Assembly (NCBI RefSeq): GCF_002934235.1
Contig: NZ_PTIS01000017.1
Location: 1-57,911 of the forward strand
Length of the DNA: 57,911 nucleotides
Direction of reading: 5' to 3'
Origin: Clostridium algidicarnis DSM 15099
GTDB taxonomy: Bacteria; Bacillota; Clostridia; Clostridiales; Clostridiaceae
The notes under the pieces are model-generated. The model ran no database searches, was not told where the DNA came from, and was given only the letters and a program-made list of their open reading frames with translations. Every line of letters begins with the position of its first letter. Position 1 is the stretch's first letter. Below, piece after piece: positions 29,659-37,228 of this stretch. Both the position numbers and the translations under genes were made by a program.

Positions 29659-29680
29659 CATATGAGCATGTATTCATATG
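29659..29680. promoter_or_regulatory. Probable operator of the cadC-cadA operon
   Basis: CATATGA-N8-TCATATG, a perfect 7-bp inverted repeat starting 26 bases before the repressor start codon. ArsR/SmtB proteins bind repeats of the form ATATGAAC...TTCATAT, which this resembles. Confidence 0.65.
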
Positions 29681-29815
29681 TTGTTTATATTATATTATTT
29701 ATATTCTGTGAAGTCAAGTTTTTTTAAGTTAAAATATTTATTACTTATGTTATGTTATACAAAAATAAAAAGTTACTCAAAATGCGCATTTTTAATTAAC
29801 CTTTAGACATTTAAT

Positions 29816-30700
29816 TTATTTATTTTCATTAAATCTTTTTCTATATCCACATTTTCTACATAATTCTTCTACTACTTCTCTATTTGAAAATCCTTGTGCA
29901 ATAGACACCGCTCTTTTCCCTTCTATAATTTCTGAAAAGTGCATGTCATATATATTACCAAGATTAATTACCCCCTCACCGTCAAGGCAACAAGGAACTA
30001 CAGTGCCATCTACCAATATTCCTACTTGATTTTTAAGCCCATAACAAAAACCTCTATGAGTCTTATCTTCTTCTGCATTTAAACTTGGCCACTCAAATTC
30101 GTAATCTTGATTTAAAAATACCCCCTCTGCTATTTTAATACCTCTTGAAAGATTTATTTCTTCTTGAATTTTATAAGGTAAATTAAATTCTCTTTCTAAT
30201 ATAGATAGTATTTCTCTGTTCCTTTGCTTTTTTATATTTGTAGCATTGTCCTCATCTAGATTCCAAAGCCTTAGAGAAATTAAGGTGTTACCTATTTTTC
30301 TAATATCTTTTATAAAGGATATTACATCATCTATGTACATATTTTTATTGTTTTCTATATGGTTTCCATCAAAGCTATGAAGTGAAATATTAATTTGTCT
30401 TAAAGATGGTTTCCCTATTAGTTTATCTTGCATCTTTTTAATTAAGGTTCCATTAGTTGTTATATTTGCCTTAAACCCTTTTTCATCACATAAATCTAAA
30501 AGTTTATCTATATCCTTATGTAATAAAGGTTCCCCCTTAACATGAAAATATACATACTCACCATAAGGCTTTACCTCATCTAATATATGACTAAATTTAT
30601 TAATATCGATGAATTCAGCCTTCCTTTTAGTTTGAGGACAAAAGTCACAAGCAAGATTGCAGGCATTAGTTATTTCTATATAAATCTTTTTAAATTTCAT
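29816..30700 (-). CDS. Radical SAM protein with SPASM-like C-terminal domain
   Basis: A 294-residue enzyme that would use a [4Fe-4S] cluster to split S-adenosylmethionine. The cluster motif CNLACDFC is at residues 14-21, followed by the radical SAM GEP-like motif HVKGEPLLH (about residue 53). The C-terminal part has the SPASM Cys pattern: PCCLDGEG and CRKCGYRKR. SPASM proteins often modify peptides or act as anaerobic maturases, but there is no peptide or sulfatase gene beside it, so the substrate is unknown. The ATG follows GGAGTG. It is a single gene. Confidence 0.82.
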   Translation of the reverse strand: MKFKKIYIEITNACNLACDFCPQTKRKAEFIDINKFSHILDEVKPYGEYVYFHVKGEPLLHKDIDKLLDLCDEKGFKANITTNGTLIKKMQDKLIGKPSLRQINISLHSFDGNHIENNKNMYIDDVISFIKDIRKIGNTLISLRLWNLDEDNATNIKKQRNREILSILEREFNLPYKIQEEINLSRGIKIAEGVFLNQDYEFEWPSLNAEEDKTHRGFCYGLKNQVGILVDGTVVPCCLDGEGVINLGNIYDMHFSEIIEGKRAVSIAQGFSNREVVEELCRKCGYRKRFNENK

Positions 30701-30980
30701 AATGTATCACACTCCAATTCTAGTAAAACCTTGTAAAACCTAGCAATTACTTCGCTTATTCTATATTAATGATTTATTAATATATTGGTAATTATAAGTT
30801 TTATAAAATGATTTATTCATATGTATTTTATCATATATTTTTAAAAATTCCTTTGAAACTTTTTATTTTAAACTAACCATTACCATTATAATTATATTTA
30901 ACTTAATAAAGACAGACATGCCTCTTATTAATCTTTATAGTTTTTTAGTCAAATTATCAATTGTAAAGCTTAATAAAAAT
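30701..30980. other. Gene-free AT-rich gap
   Basis: Between the radical SAM gene and the manC terminator. I see no ORF, repeat or operator in it; the radical SAM promoter is presumably here but is not distinct. Confidence 0.5.
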
Positions 30981-31012
30981 AGATAGACCTTTAATTAATA
31001 AAAGATCTATCT
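30981..31012 (-). terminator. manC terminator
   Basis: AGATAGACCTTT (30981-30992) pairs with AAAGATCTATCT (31001-31012), one wobble, with a T-rich run on the minus strand, 15 bases after the stop. Confidence 0.75.
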
Positions 31013-31026
31013 TAATCTATATTTAT

Positions 31027-32094
31027 TTATATATATTTATTAAATTCTATATTTTGTTTAATTCCATTTAGTAATTGTTTCATCTCTTGATCTTTACATT
31101 TATCCATTACTAATATCACATCACCTGAATCTACTATAACTAAATCCTTTATTCCAAAGCCTATAATAAGCTTATCTTTACTAAATACTGAGCAATTTTC
31201 ACTCTCATCTAAAAATACATTTTCAGAAACATTATTTCCCTCATGAACTTTAAGGAATCTACTGAAAGCTTTAAAACTTCCAATATCGTCCCAAACAAAT
31301 TCACATCTTATAACAAAAGCCTTTCTAGTTTTTTGCATAATACCAAAATCTACAGATATCCCATCCATTAGATCATACTGTTCTTTTATAACATCTTTCT
31401 CTTCATTTTCATCTACTGCTTGATATATCTGCATAAGACTTTTATACATCTTAGGAAGATATTTTTCCATTTCTCTTAAAAATACATCTGCCCGCCATAC
31501 AAATATCCCACTATTCCAAAGATAAGTTCCTTTCATTAAAAAATCTTTAGCAACTTCTATATTAGGTTTTTCAGTAAATCTTTCCACTCTATATGTGGCT
31601 ATACTTCCAGGTACCCTCTGTCCCATCTCAATATATCCATAACCAGTTTCAGGTGTTATTGGATTTACACCTATGGTAACTAACCCTCTTCGCCTTTCTG
31701 CTATTTCTATTGCTTGGTTTAAAGTTTCTTGGTATTCTTTTTCTCCCTCTATATAATGATCTGATGGAAGAACCACCATTACAGCATCCTTATCCTTTTT
31801 CAATAATTTAACTGCAGAAAGACCTATACAAGTAGCAGTCTCCTTATTACTTGGTTCTACAAATATATTTTCTTCATTAATTTCAATTAATTCTTCTTTT
31901 ATCTTATCTTTATAACTTTCATTAGTTACTATATAAATATTTTCTTTATCTATAATTGGTTTAATCCTATCTACAGTATTTCTTAAAAAACTTTTATTAT
32001 CTACACTCCTTAAAAATTGTTTAGGATTTTCTGATCTTGATAGAGGATAAAGCCTCGTTCCTTTTCCTCCAGCTAATATTAATGCGTAAAGCAC
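31027..32094 (-). CDS. manC: Mannose-1-phosphate guanylyltransferase
   Basis: Makes GDP-mannose from mannose-1-phosphate and GTP, for glycans or glycosylated envelope components. The 355-residue nucleotidyltransferase shows the activation motif LAGGKGTRLYPLSR near the start, the FVEPSNKETATCIG and LPSDHYIE motifs, the substrate loop FTEKPNIEVAKDFL and WNSGIFVW. It lacks the C-terminal isomerase domain of the bifunctional type II enzymes. I use the GTG at 32094, nine bases after GGAG; a TTG five codons upstream overlaps that site. It is a single gene; nothing nearby reveals which glycan it serves. Confidence 0.9.
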   Translation of the reverse strand: MLYALILAGGKGTRLYPLSRSENPKQFLRSVDNKSFLRNTVDRIKPIIDKENIYIVTNESYKDKIKEELIEINEENIFVEPSNKETATCIGLSAVKLLKKDKDAVMVVLPSDHYIEGEKEYQETLNQAIEIAERRRGLVTIGVNPITPETGYGYIEMGQRVPGSIATYRVERFTEKPNIEVAKDFLMKGTYLWNSGIFVWRADVFLREMEKYLPKMYKSLMQIYQAVDENEEKDVIKEQYDLMDGISVDFGIMQKTRKAFVIRCEFVWDDIGSFKAFSRFLKVHEGNNVSENVFLDESENCSVFSKDKLIIGFGIKDLVIVDSGDVILVMDKCKDQEMKQLLNGIKQNIEFNKYI

Positions 32095-32347
32095 TTTTTC
32101 ACACTCCAAGTATTGTTATGTTTTATAATATGTATGTATGTGCTTATTTGTGAAGACAGCCTAGCATTTATCTTTATTTTCTTAGGTTTAATAATAATAA
32201 AATTTAATTACTCTCTAAAAAAATACTTTATTTACTAATAATTAAAGTTGACAAAATAATCTTGTAATGCTATATTTAATTTATAAGATTTAATTGAGCA
32301 AAACATTCTTTTAATAAAAAATAATAATAAATGAGGAGATGTTAATT

Positions 32348-32893
32348 ATGTCTATTTATGATTTTAATGTAAAAGATATCGATGGAAATGACGTAAATTT
32401 AAATGATTATAAAGGTAAGGCTCTATTAATAGTTAATACTGCAAGCAAATGTGGTTTTACACCTCAGTATAAAGACCTTCAAAAATTATACGATAAGTAT
32501 AATGAAAAGGGCTTTGAAATATTAGGTTTCCCTTGCAACCAATTTGCTATGCAAGAACCTGGTGATAATAAAGATGTTAAGACTTTTTGTGAGTTAAACT
32601 ACGGTGTAACTTTCCCTATGTTTGAAAAGATAGACGTAAGAGGAAAAGATGCCCATCCTTTATTTAAGTATTTAACTTCTAATACTTCATTTAAAGGTTT
32701 TGATTTAGAAAATCCAAGTGGGAAAATGATTCATAGTTTTATAAGTGAAAAGTTTCCTGAATTCCTTATAGATGATTCAATAAAGTGGAATTTCACTAAA
32801 TTTTTAATAGATAGAGATGGAAACATAGTAGAAAGATTTGAATCCCCAGTAGAACCAATGGATATGCAAAAGGATATAGAAAAGTTACTATAA
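32348..32893 (+). CDS. Glutathione peroxidase family thiol peroxidase
   Basis: Reduces peroxides. A 181-residue thioredoxin-fold protein with the peroxidatic centre ASKCGFTPQY (Cys rather than selenocysteine), the Gln-containing FPCNQFAMQEPG motif and the Trp/Asn of WNFTKFLID, all characteristic of the GPx family. Clostridia lack glutathione, so thioredoxin is the probable reductant (family knowledge). The ATG at 32348 lies nine bases after GAGGAG; an earlier ATG (32339) is fused to that site. It is a single gene with a strong terminator. Confidence 0.92.
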   Translation: MSIYDFNVKDIDGNDVNLNDYKGKALLIVNTASKCGFTPQYKDLQKLYDKYNEKGFEILGFPCNQFAMQEPGDNKDVKTFCELNYGVTFPMFEKIDVRGKDAHPLFKYLTSNTSFKGFDLENPSGKMIHSFISEKFPEFLIDDSIKWNFTKFLIDRDGNIVERFESPVEPMDMQKDIEKLL

Positions 32894-32942
32894 TCTACTT
32901 AAATATTCACTTAAAATAATTTAATTAATAACCTTAATAACT

Positions 32943-32988
32943 AAAAAAGATAGGTCTAGAGAAAACAATCTCTAAACCTATCTTTTTT
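32943..32988. terminator. Bidirectional terminator after the peroxidase gene
   Basis: Two nested stems (AAAAAAGATAGGT and TAGAGA with their complements) form one long hairpin with a T run on both strands. It serves the peroxidase and the converging PTS operon, which ends at 33000. Confidence 0.85.
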
Positions 32989-32999
32989 TATTTCATTAA

Positions 33000-34082
33000 C
33001 TACTCAGTAATTAAAAACTTTTGCAACGGTTTTACATAGTCTATCAAAAATATTTCATCCTCATCTATTCTTCCTACTACATTTGTATTACCAGAGTTTT
33101 TCATATCTTTTAATGCTATTTGTAATTCCCCTGTATAATTCTTATAGTTCACATTGTCTATTGTGATATCCCCTCTTTTAATATCTTTTGTATTAAATGG
33201 TCTAAATCCATCTCCTGCACTTTTTACTCTAGTCCTAGATGATCTTATCATATATTCAGATACATCTGCTCTGTTAGAATGTAAAGTTTCAAGAATTATA
33301 TTTTTCTCAGCATCAGATATTCCTTCTTCAATATTTGCTTTAAAAGTTAAAATATAAGGATTTACTTCACTTAAAGCTTTAAGCTCTTCTTCAGATGCAA
33401 ATGCGTTGGCAATTATTACATCATCAATAGAGTTCGTAGAAAATAAATGTTTTGCTTGAACCTGTATTGGAAGATTTCTATGTTCTTCTAATGTGCATAA
33501 TCCTTCACTCACAGGCCATGGCCCATATTTTGCTTTGTTTGAAGAAACAAAGGCAGCTGTTCTAATATTATAATTTTTGAATTGAGCATTGCACTTGGTA
33601 AAATGTTCATATCCAATTCCAGAATATTTATGTGGATAAAAGTTATGACAGCCTAAAATATTTTCTGGATTAGGATTATAACTAAATACATTGTCTATAT
33701 ATTTAGTTCCAGAACTCATATTAAACTCAATTTTCAATCCATATTTATTAAAACTCATTACAGATTCTTCCATACCTGAAAATCCATTATCTAACCTTAT
33801 TCCATAGAGTCCCATTTCCTTAAAAATTCCCAAATCTTCAAAGCTTACTCCAAGATATTTTAACACTTCTGGATTGATATCTGCTATAACTTTCATACCA
33901 TATTTATTAGCATGCGCTATAGTTTGTTTGAATTCATCCATTATCTTTTTTTTATCTCCCTCTACTGAGAGAAGACATGTAAATATTCTTTTATAACCAT
34001 ATTTATTAGCTTTATCAATATATTTTAAGTTATCTTCTAATTTTGTGTGAGCTGGATATATCGAAAACCCTATATTTTTCAT
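33000..34082 (-). CDS. MupG-like 6-phospho-glycosidase (DUF871 family), paralogue 1
   Basis: The 360 residues form an N-terminal TIM barrel (about 1-240) and a C-terminal cyclophilin-like domain (about 250-355), the DUF871/MupG arrangement. Signatures are GFSIYPAHTKLEDNLKYID, the GIRLDNGFSG strand and the CHNFYPHKYSGIGYEHF motif. Characterised MupG splits MurNAc-6-phosphate-GlcNAc inside the cell. Here it closes a lactose/cellobiose-type PTS operon, so it probably hydrolyses the phosphorylated disaccharide that this PTS imports; the sugar is not known. Start ATG at 34082 follows GGAGGGG. A paralogue lies at 54833-55918. Confidence 0.85.
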   Translation of the reverse strand: MKNIGFSIYPAHTKLEDNLKYIDKANKYGYKRIFTCLLSVEGDKKKIMDEFKQTIAHANKYGMKVIADINPEVLKYLGVSFEDLGIFKEMGLYGIRLDNGFSGMEESVMSFNKYGLKIEFNMSSGTKYIDNVFSYNPNPENILGCHNFYPHKYSGIGYEHFTKCNAQFKNYNIRTAAFVSSNKAKYGPWPVSEGLCTLEEHRNLPIQVQAKHLFSTNSIDDVIIANAFASEEELKALSEVNPYILTFKANIEEGISDAEKNIILETLHSNRADVSEYMIRSSRTRVKSAGDGFRPFNTKDIKRGDITIDNVNYKNYTGELQIALKDMKNSGNTNVVGRIDEDEIFLIDYVKPLQKFLITE

Positions 34083-34154
34083 AGTAAACCCCTCCATTAT
34101 TCTTAAATAAATTAAAAGTTTCATATAATATTTCTATCTATTTAATTTAAAATC

Positions 34155-35468
34155 TTAATTTGATTCATAAACCTTTTCTTGTTCATAATATCCTTTATCT
34201 ACAATATTTATAAATGGAAGATAAATAAATAGTGATATTACAAGTTCTACAATTTGTAGTATTGCACCTCTTATACCAGATACTAAGAACCCACCTATTA
34301 TAGGAGGTGTAGTCCATGGAATTAAAACTCCATTAGGTCTTGGCACAATGCCTGTAGTCATAGATACATAAGTTACAATAGCTAATACTAGTGGTACTAA
34401 TATAAATGGTATAATCATAATAGGATTTAAAACTATAGGCAATCCAAATATTATAGGTTCATTTATATTAAACAAACCTGGAAGTATTGCAAGTTTACCA
34501 ATTTTCTTACACTGTTGTGATTTACATTTAAATAACATCAAAAGACATAATGCTAATGTTGCTCCACCACCACCGAGCCACAAATATATGGAATTAAATT
34601 GTTGTGTAATAATATGAGGAAGATTTGAGCCTGCTTGAAATGCGGAAAGATTTTCAGCTGATAAAGCTAACCAAATCGGACTCATAACAGACTGTACAAC
34701 ATCCCCACCAGATATACCAAATGCCCAAAATAGGCCTATAAAGAAATTAGAAATTAAAGTAGCTCCTAAGCTATCCCCTAATGATGTCAATGGTACTTGT
34801 AATATAGTATAAATAAAGTTATGAATTGTTTCAAATGAAGTAAATCCAAACAATAATCTTATGATATTAAAAATAAGCAAAGTAATAGCAGCCGGTATCA
34901 ATGCTGAAAATGACTTCGCAACTGTAGGCGGAACACCTTCTGGCATTTTTATTACCCAGCCCTTATTAATAACAAACCTTACTATTTCAGTTGCAAATAT
35001 TGCCGAAAATATTCCTACAAATAATCCTTTGGAGCCTATCCATTCCATTGGAATAACTCCATCTACTTTAACAGCCACCTTTGTCCCTTCCTCTACAAAA
35101 TTGGTGAAAAATGGTGTTAATATAAGGAATGAAGTAAGTGCAATGGCAGCTGTGCTTAATCCTTCTATCTCATAGTGTTTTGACAAGCTATATGATATTC
35201 CAATTATTACGAATATAGTCATTATTGCCATGGTTGCGTGGAATGGTACTATAAAGAATGATGACCACCCTTCTCCAAATATTCCAGTCATAAAATTTTC
35301 ATATCCTGGTATTGGCAATGATGCAAATAATAAAGACATTGCTCCTATAATAAGTAGCGGCATAGATAACATAAACCCATCACGTATAGAAAGTAAATAT
35401 TTATTACTAGCTAATTTTTCTGCTACTGGCATTAACTTTTCTTCAATTGAATCCATAAATTTACTCAT
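34155..35468 (-). CDS. PTS permease IIC, lactose/cellobiose family
   Basis: A 437-residue membrane permease with about ten membrane segments. The family signature is seen in the N-terminal MSKFMDSIEEKLMPVAEKLASN..., the central GGSGG-like loop (WLGGGGATLALCLLM) and the FNINEPIIFGLPIVLNP motif that lines the sugar path. It moves and phosphorylates a beta-linked disaccharide with the IIB and IIA proteins encoded just upstream. Substrate is unproved; the linked MupG-like enzyme favours a MurNAc- or amino-sugar-containing disaccharide. It is 20 bases after the IIB gene. Confidence 0.93.
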   Translation of the reverse strand: MSKFMDSIEEKLMPVAEKLASNKYLLSIRDGFMLSMPLLIIGAMSLLFASLPIPGYENFMTGIFGEGWSSFFIVPFHATMAIMTIFVIIGISYSLSKHYEIEGLSTAAIALTSFLILTPFFTNFVEEGTKVAVKVDGVIPMEWIGSKGLFVGIFSAIFATEIVRFVINKGWVIKMPEGVPPTVAKSFSALIPAAITLLIFNIIRLLFGFTSFETIHNFIYTILQVPLTSLGDSLGATLISNFFIGLFWAFGISGGDVVQSVMSPIWLALSAENLSAFQAGSNLPHIITQQFNSIYLWLGGGGATLALCLLMLFKCKSQQCKKIGKLAILPGLFNINEPIIFGLPIVLNPIMIIPFILVPLVLAIVTYVSMTTGIVPRPNGVLIPWTTPPIIGGFLVSGIRGAILQIVELVISLFIYLPFINIVDKGYYEQEKVYESN

Positions 35469-35487
35469 GATAATCCCCCCATTTTTA

Positions 35488-35793
35488 TTATTCCATAATC
35501 TTTAAAGCCTGTTCTAAAACCTTATCTCCATCCATCATGCCATAATCCATAGTGTTTATTACAGCTATTGGAACCCCTTTTTCATCACATAATTTCTTAA
35601 GTTTATTTAATAAGTATTTAATTTGTGGTCCTATAAGTACCACATCAACCTCATCTAATTCTTTTTCCATAGCCGCCTCAGGAAAAGCATCAATTGATAC
35701 TTCTATTCCTTTAGCTTTAGCTGCCTTTTTCATCTTTGTAACTAATAAGCTTGTTGACATTCCTGCTGAGCAAAATAAAGCAATCCTTTTCAT
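35488..35793 (-). CDS. PTS IIB component, lactose/cellobiose family
   Basis: A 101-residue cytoplasmic phosphocarrier. The phosphorylated Cys is in the P-loop-like start MKRIALFCSAGMSTSLLVTKM (Cys8 region), typical of the CelA/ChbB fold. It passes phosphate from the IIA protein to the incoming sugar at IIC. It lies between the GrdB-like gene and the IIC gene on one transcript. Confidence 0.94.
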   Translation of the reverse strand: MKRIALFCSAGMSTSLLVTKMKKAAKAKGIEVSIDAFPEAAMEKELDEVDVVLIGPQIKYLLNKLKKLCDEKGVPIAVINTMDYGMMDGDKVLEQALKIME

Positions 35794-35905
35794 TTTTCCG
35801 CCTCCTTATTTTTTGTACAAACATTAAACTACCTTTACTTTAAAATATCAAATAAATATATATGAATTGTTATACTTTAACTGTAGTTAAACATTGTTAT
35901 TCTAA

Positions 35906-36436
35906 TCACTTTTTTGAAAAATATCCTTCTTTCTCTGGAGTTCCTATTGCTTCTCCCTTACCTAGCTTTCCTGCAAAACTTGATATATTTTTCAAGGAAT
36001 TACTAAGTCCTACTCCACCTTTATTTGGTGTTTCTATTATATAAATATCTTTTCTAAACATTGGTGTGCCTGTACTTTCTTTTGACATAGCTGCAAAAGC
36101 TGGTATTTTAAGTTTATTTTCTACGGCTTTTACCAAATACCCACAACATTCACCATATCTTTTATAATTTAATGCTGGGCCGCACAAAACTACGTCTGGT
36201 GAAAACTTCTTTATCATTTCTAATATTTCTTCCACAGCCTTTTCTTTATTTTCTAAGAAATAATTATCTCCACAAATTACTGTACCAATTATATCTGCTC
36301 CATTCCTTATCATTGTAGATTTTAAAAGCATTCCTGGGCCAAAAGCTCCATTTTGTGATTGGGGTTCTATGTCCATCCTCTCATCGCCACCCAATCCTGC
36401 TTGAACTTGATTTAAAAATTGAACTACCTTTATCAT
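35906..36436 (-). CDS. Short GrdB-like protein in a PTS operon
   Basis: A 176-residue protein that resembles the N-terminal part of the glycine/sarcosine/betaine reductase B subunit (GrdB): VVQFLNQVQAGLGGDERMD, GPGMLLKSTM and DVVLCGPALNYKRYGECCGYL. Full GrdB is about 430 residues with a selenocysteine in its C-terminal half. That half is absent: the frame ends in TGA, then TAA three codons later, so the TGA is a stop and not a selenocysteine codon. No grdA, grdC, grdE or grdX is nearby. It sits between the IIA and IIB genes of a sigma-54-driven PTS operon, so a role in handling the sugar is likely, but the reaction is unknown. Confidence 0.75.
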   Translation of the reverse strand: MIKVVQFLNQVQAGLGGDERMDIEPQSQNGAFGPGMLLKSTMIRNGADIIGTVICGDNYFLENKEKAVEEILEMIKKFSPDVVLCGPALNYKRYGECCGYLVKAVENKLKIPAFAAMSKESTGTPMFRKDIYIIETPNKGGVGLSNSLKNISSFAGKLGKGEAIGTPEKEGYFSKK

Positions 36437-36453
36437 TAAATCACCTCACTATC

Positions 36454-36825
36454 TTATTTAATTTTCTCTTTAAGATTATTAATTTCCTTTTGCATCTCTA
36501 TCATGTTTTTAACAAGATCTCTTGCTAGTAATGTATTCATGAGATGATCTTGAGCATGAGCCATGAGTATATTTACCTTTATATGATCTCCTTCAGCCTC
36601 CTTTTGGATAAGTTTTGTTTGTATCTCATGAGCCTTCATTAATGACTTTTCTGCCTCTTCCATAATATTATTAGCTAAATCATAGTTACCTTCTTTTATA
36701 TTATTAAAAGCTTCAAATAAACAACTTTTAGCATCTCCTGAAAAACTTATAAGACTAAATATAATTTTTTCATCTACATCTACATTTTCATCTTCATTCA
36801 TAACCTCATCTATTTTCTTTGTCAT
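36454..36825 (-). CDS. PTS IIA component, lactose/cellobiose family
   Basis: A 123-residue all-helical phosphocarrier that takes phosphate from HPr. The phosphorylated His is in ILMAHAQDHLMNTLL (about residues 90-104), the conserved C-terminal helix of LacF/ChbA-type IIA. The N-terminus has an extra acidic stretch (EVMNEDENVDVDEK) before the usual FSLISFSGDAKS motif. First gene of the operon, directly behind the sigma-54 promoter. Confidence 0.92.
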   Translation of the reverse strand: MTKKIDEVMNEDENVDVDEKIIFSLISFSGDAKSCLFEAFNNIKEGNYDLANNIMEEAEKSLMKAHEIQTKLIQKEAEGDHIKVNILMAHAQDHLMNTLLARDLVKNMIEMQKEINNLKEKIK

Positions 36826-36870
36826 ATTTATTCCTCCATTTCAATATTTATTAACTATTACTTTAATAAC

Positions 36871-36889
36871 TAAGCAAAAACCGTGCCAA
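36871..36889 (-). promoter_or_regulatory. Sigma-54 promoter of the PTS operon
   Basis: On the minus strand TTGGCACGGTTTTTGCTTA: the -24 element TGGCACG and -12 element TTGCT, with GG and GC exactly 12 bases apart as the sigma-54 consensus requires. It lies 46 bases before the IIA gene, and the gene upstream encodes a sigma-54 activator. Confidence 0.9.
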
Positions 36890-37144
36890 TTTATTGATAT
36901 CCTATGTAATCCTTGATTTATAAGGGTCTCAATAGTTCATTTATAAAACGTGTATATATATTTTATACACTTCTTATTTCTTATTTTCATCCTAATTTTT
37001 ATCTTGTGCGTTATTTCAATGTTTAAATAAGACTTTTATATGAAGTTTATTTTTTAAAATAAAGCTGTTCTAACCACTACATCCATTTAATAATGCGCAA
37101 AAAAATAAGCCCTGTCCCTTACTTTTAGAATTTATCCTTTAGAC

Positions 37145-37167
37145 AACTTATACAAGTTGTACAAGTT
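37145..37167. promoter_or_regulatory. Probable upstream activator site of the LevR-type activator
   Basis: A 23-base near-perfect inverted repeat, AACTTRTACAA-N-TTGTAYAAGTT, about 260 bases upstream of the sigma-54 promoter and 62 bases after the activator gene. Position and symmetry fit an enhancer for the activator. It could also fold as a hairpin in the activator mRNA. Confidence 0.6.
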
Positions 37168-37228
37168 ATATCTATTATCTAAATTCTTATACACATGGCT
37201 TAGTTTTATATACTTATCTTAAATATCT

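Noticed and set aside
35895-35908. Possible selenocysteine at the TGA ending the GrdB-like gene
   Set aside because: The frame closes with TAA three codons later and the protein lacks the region where GrdB carries selenocysteine, so TGA is a normal stop.
37112-37119. CTGTCCCT upstream of the PTS operon
   Set aside because: Only eight bases of the REP-like motif match, with no GTGAA half; not counted as a copy.
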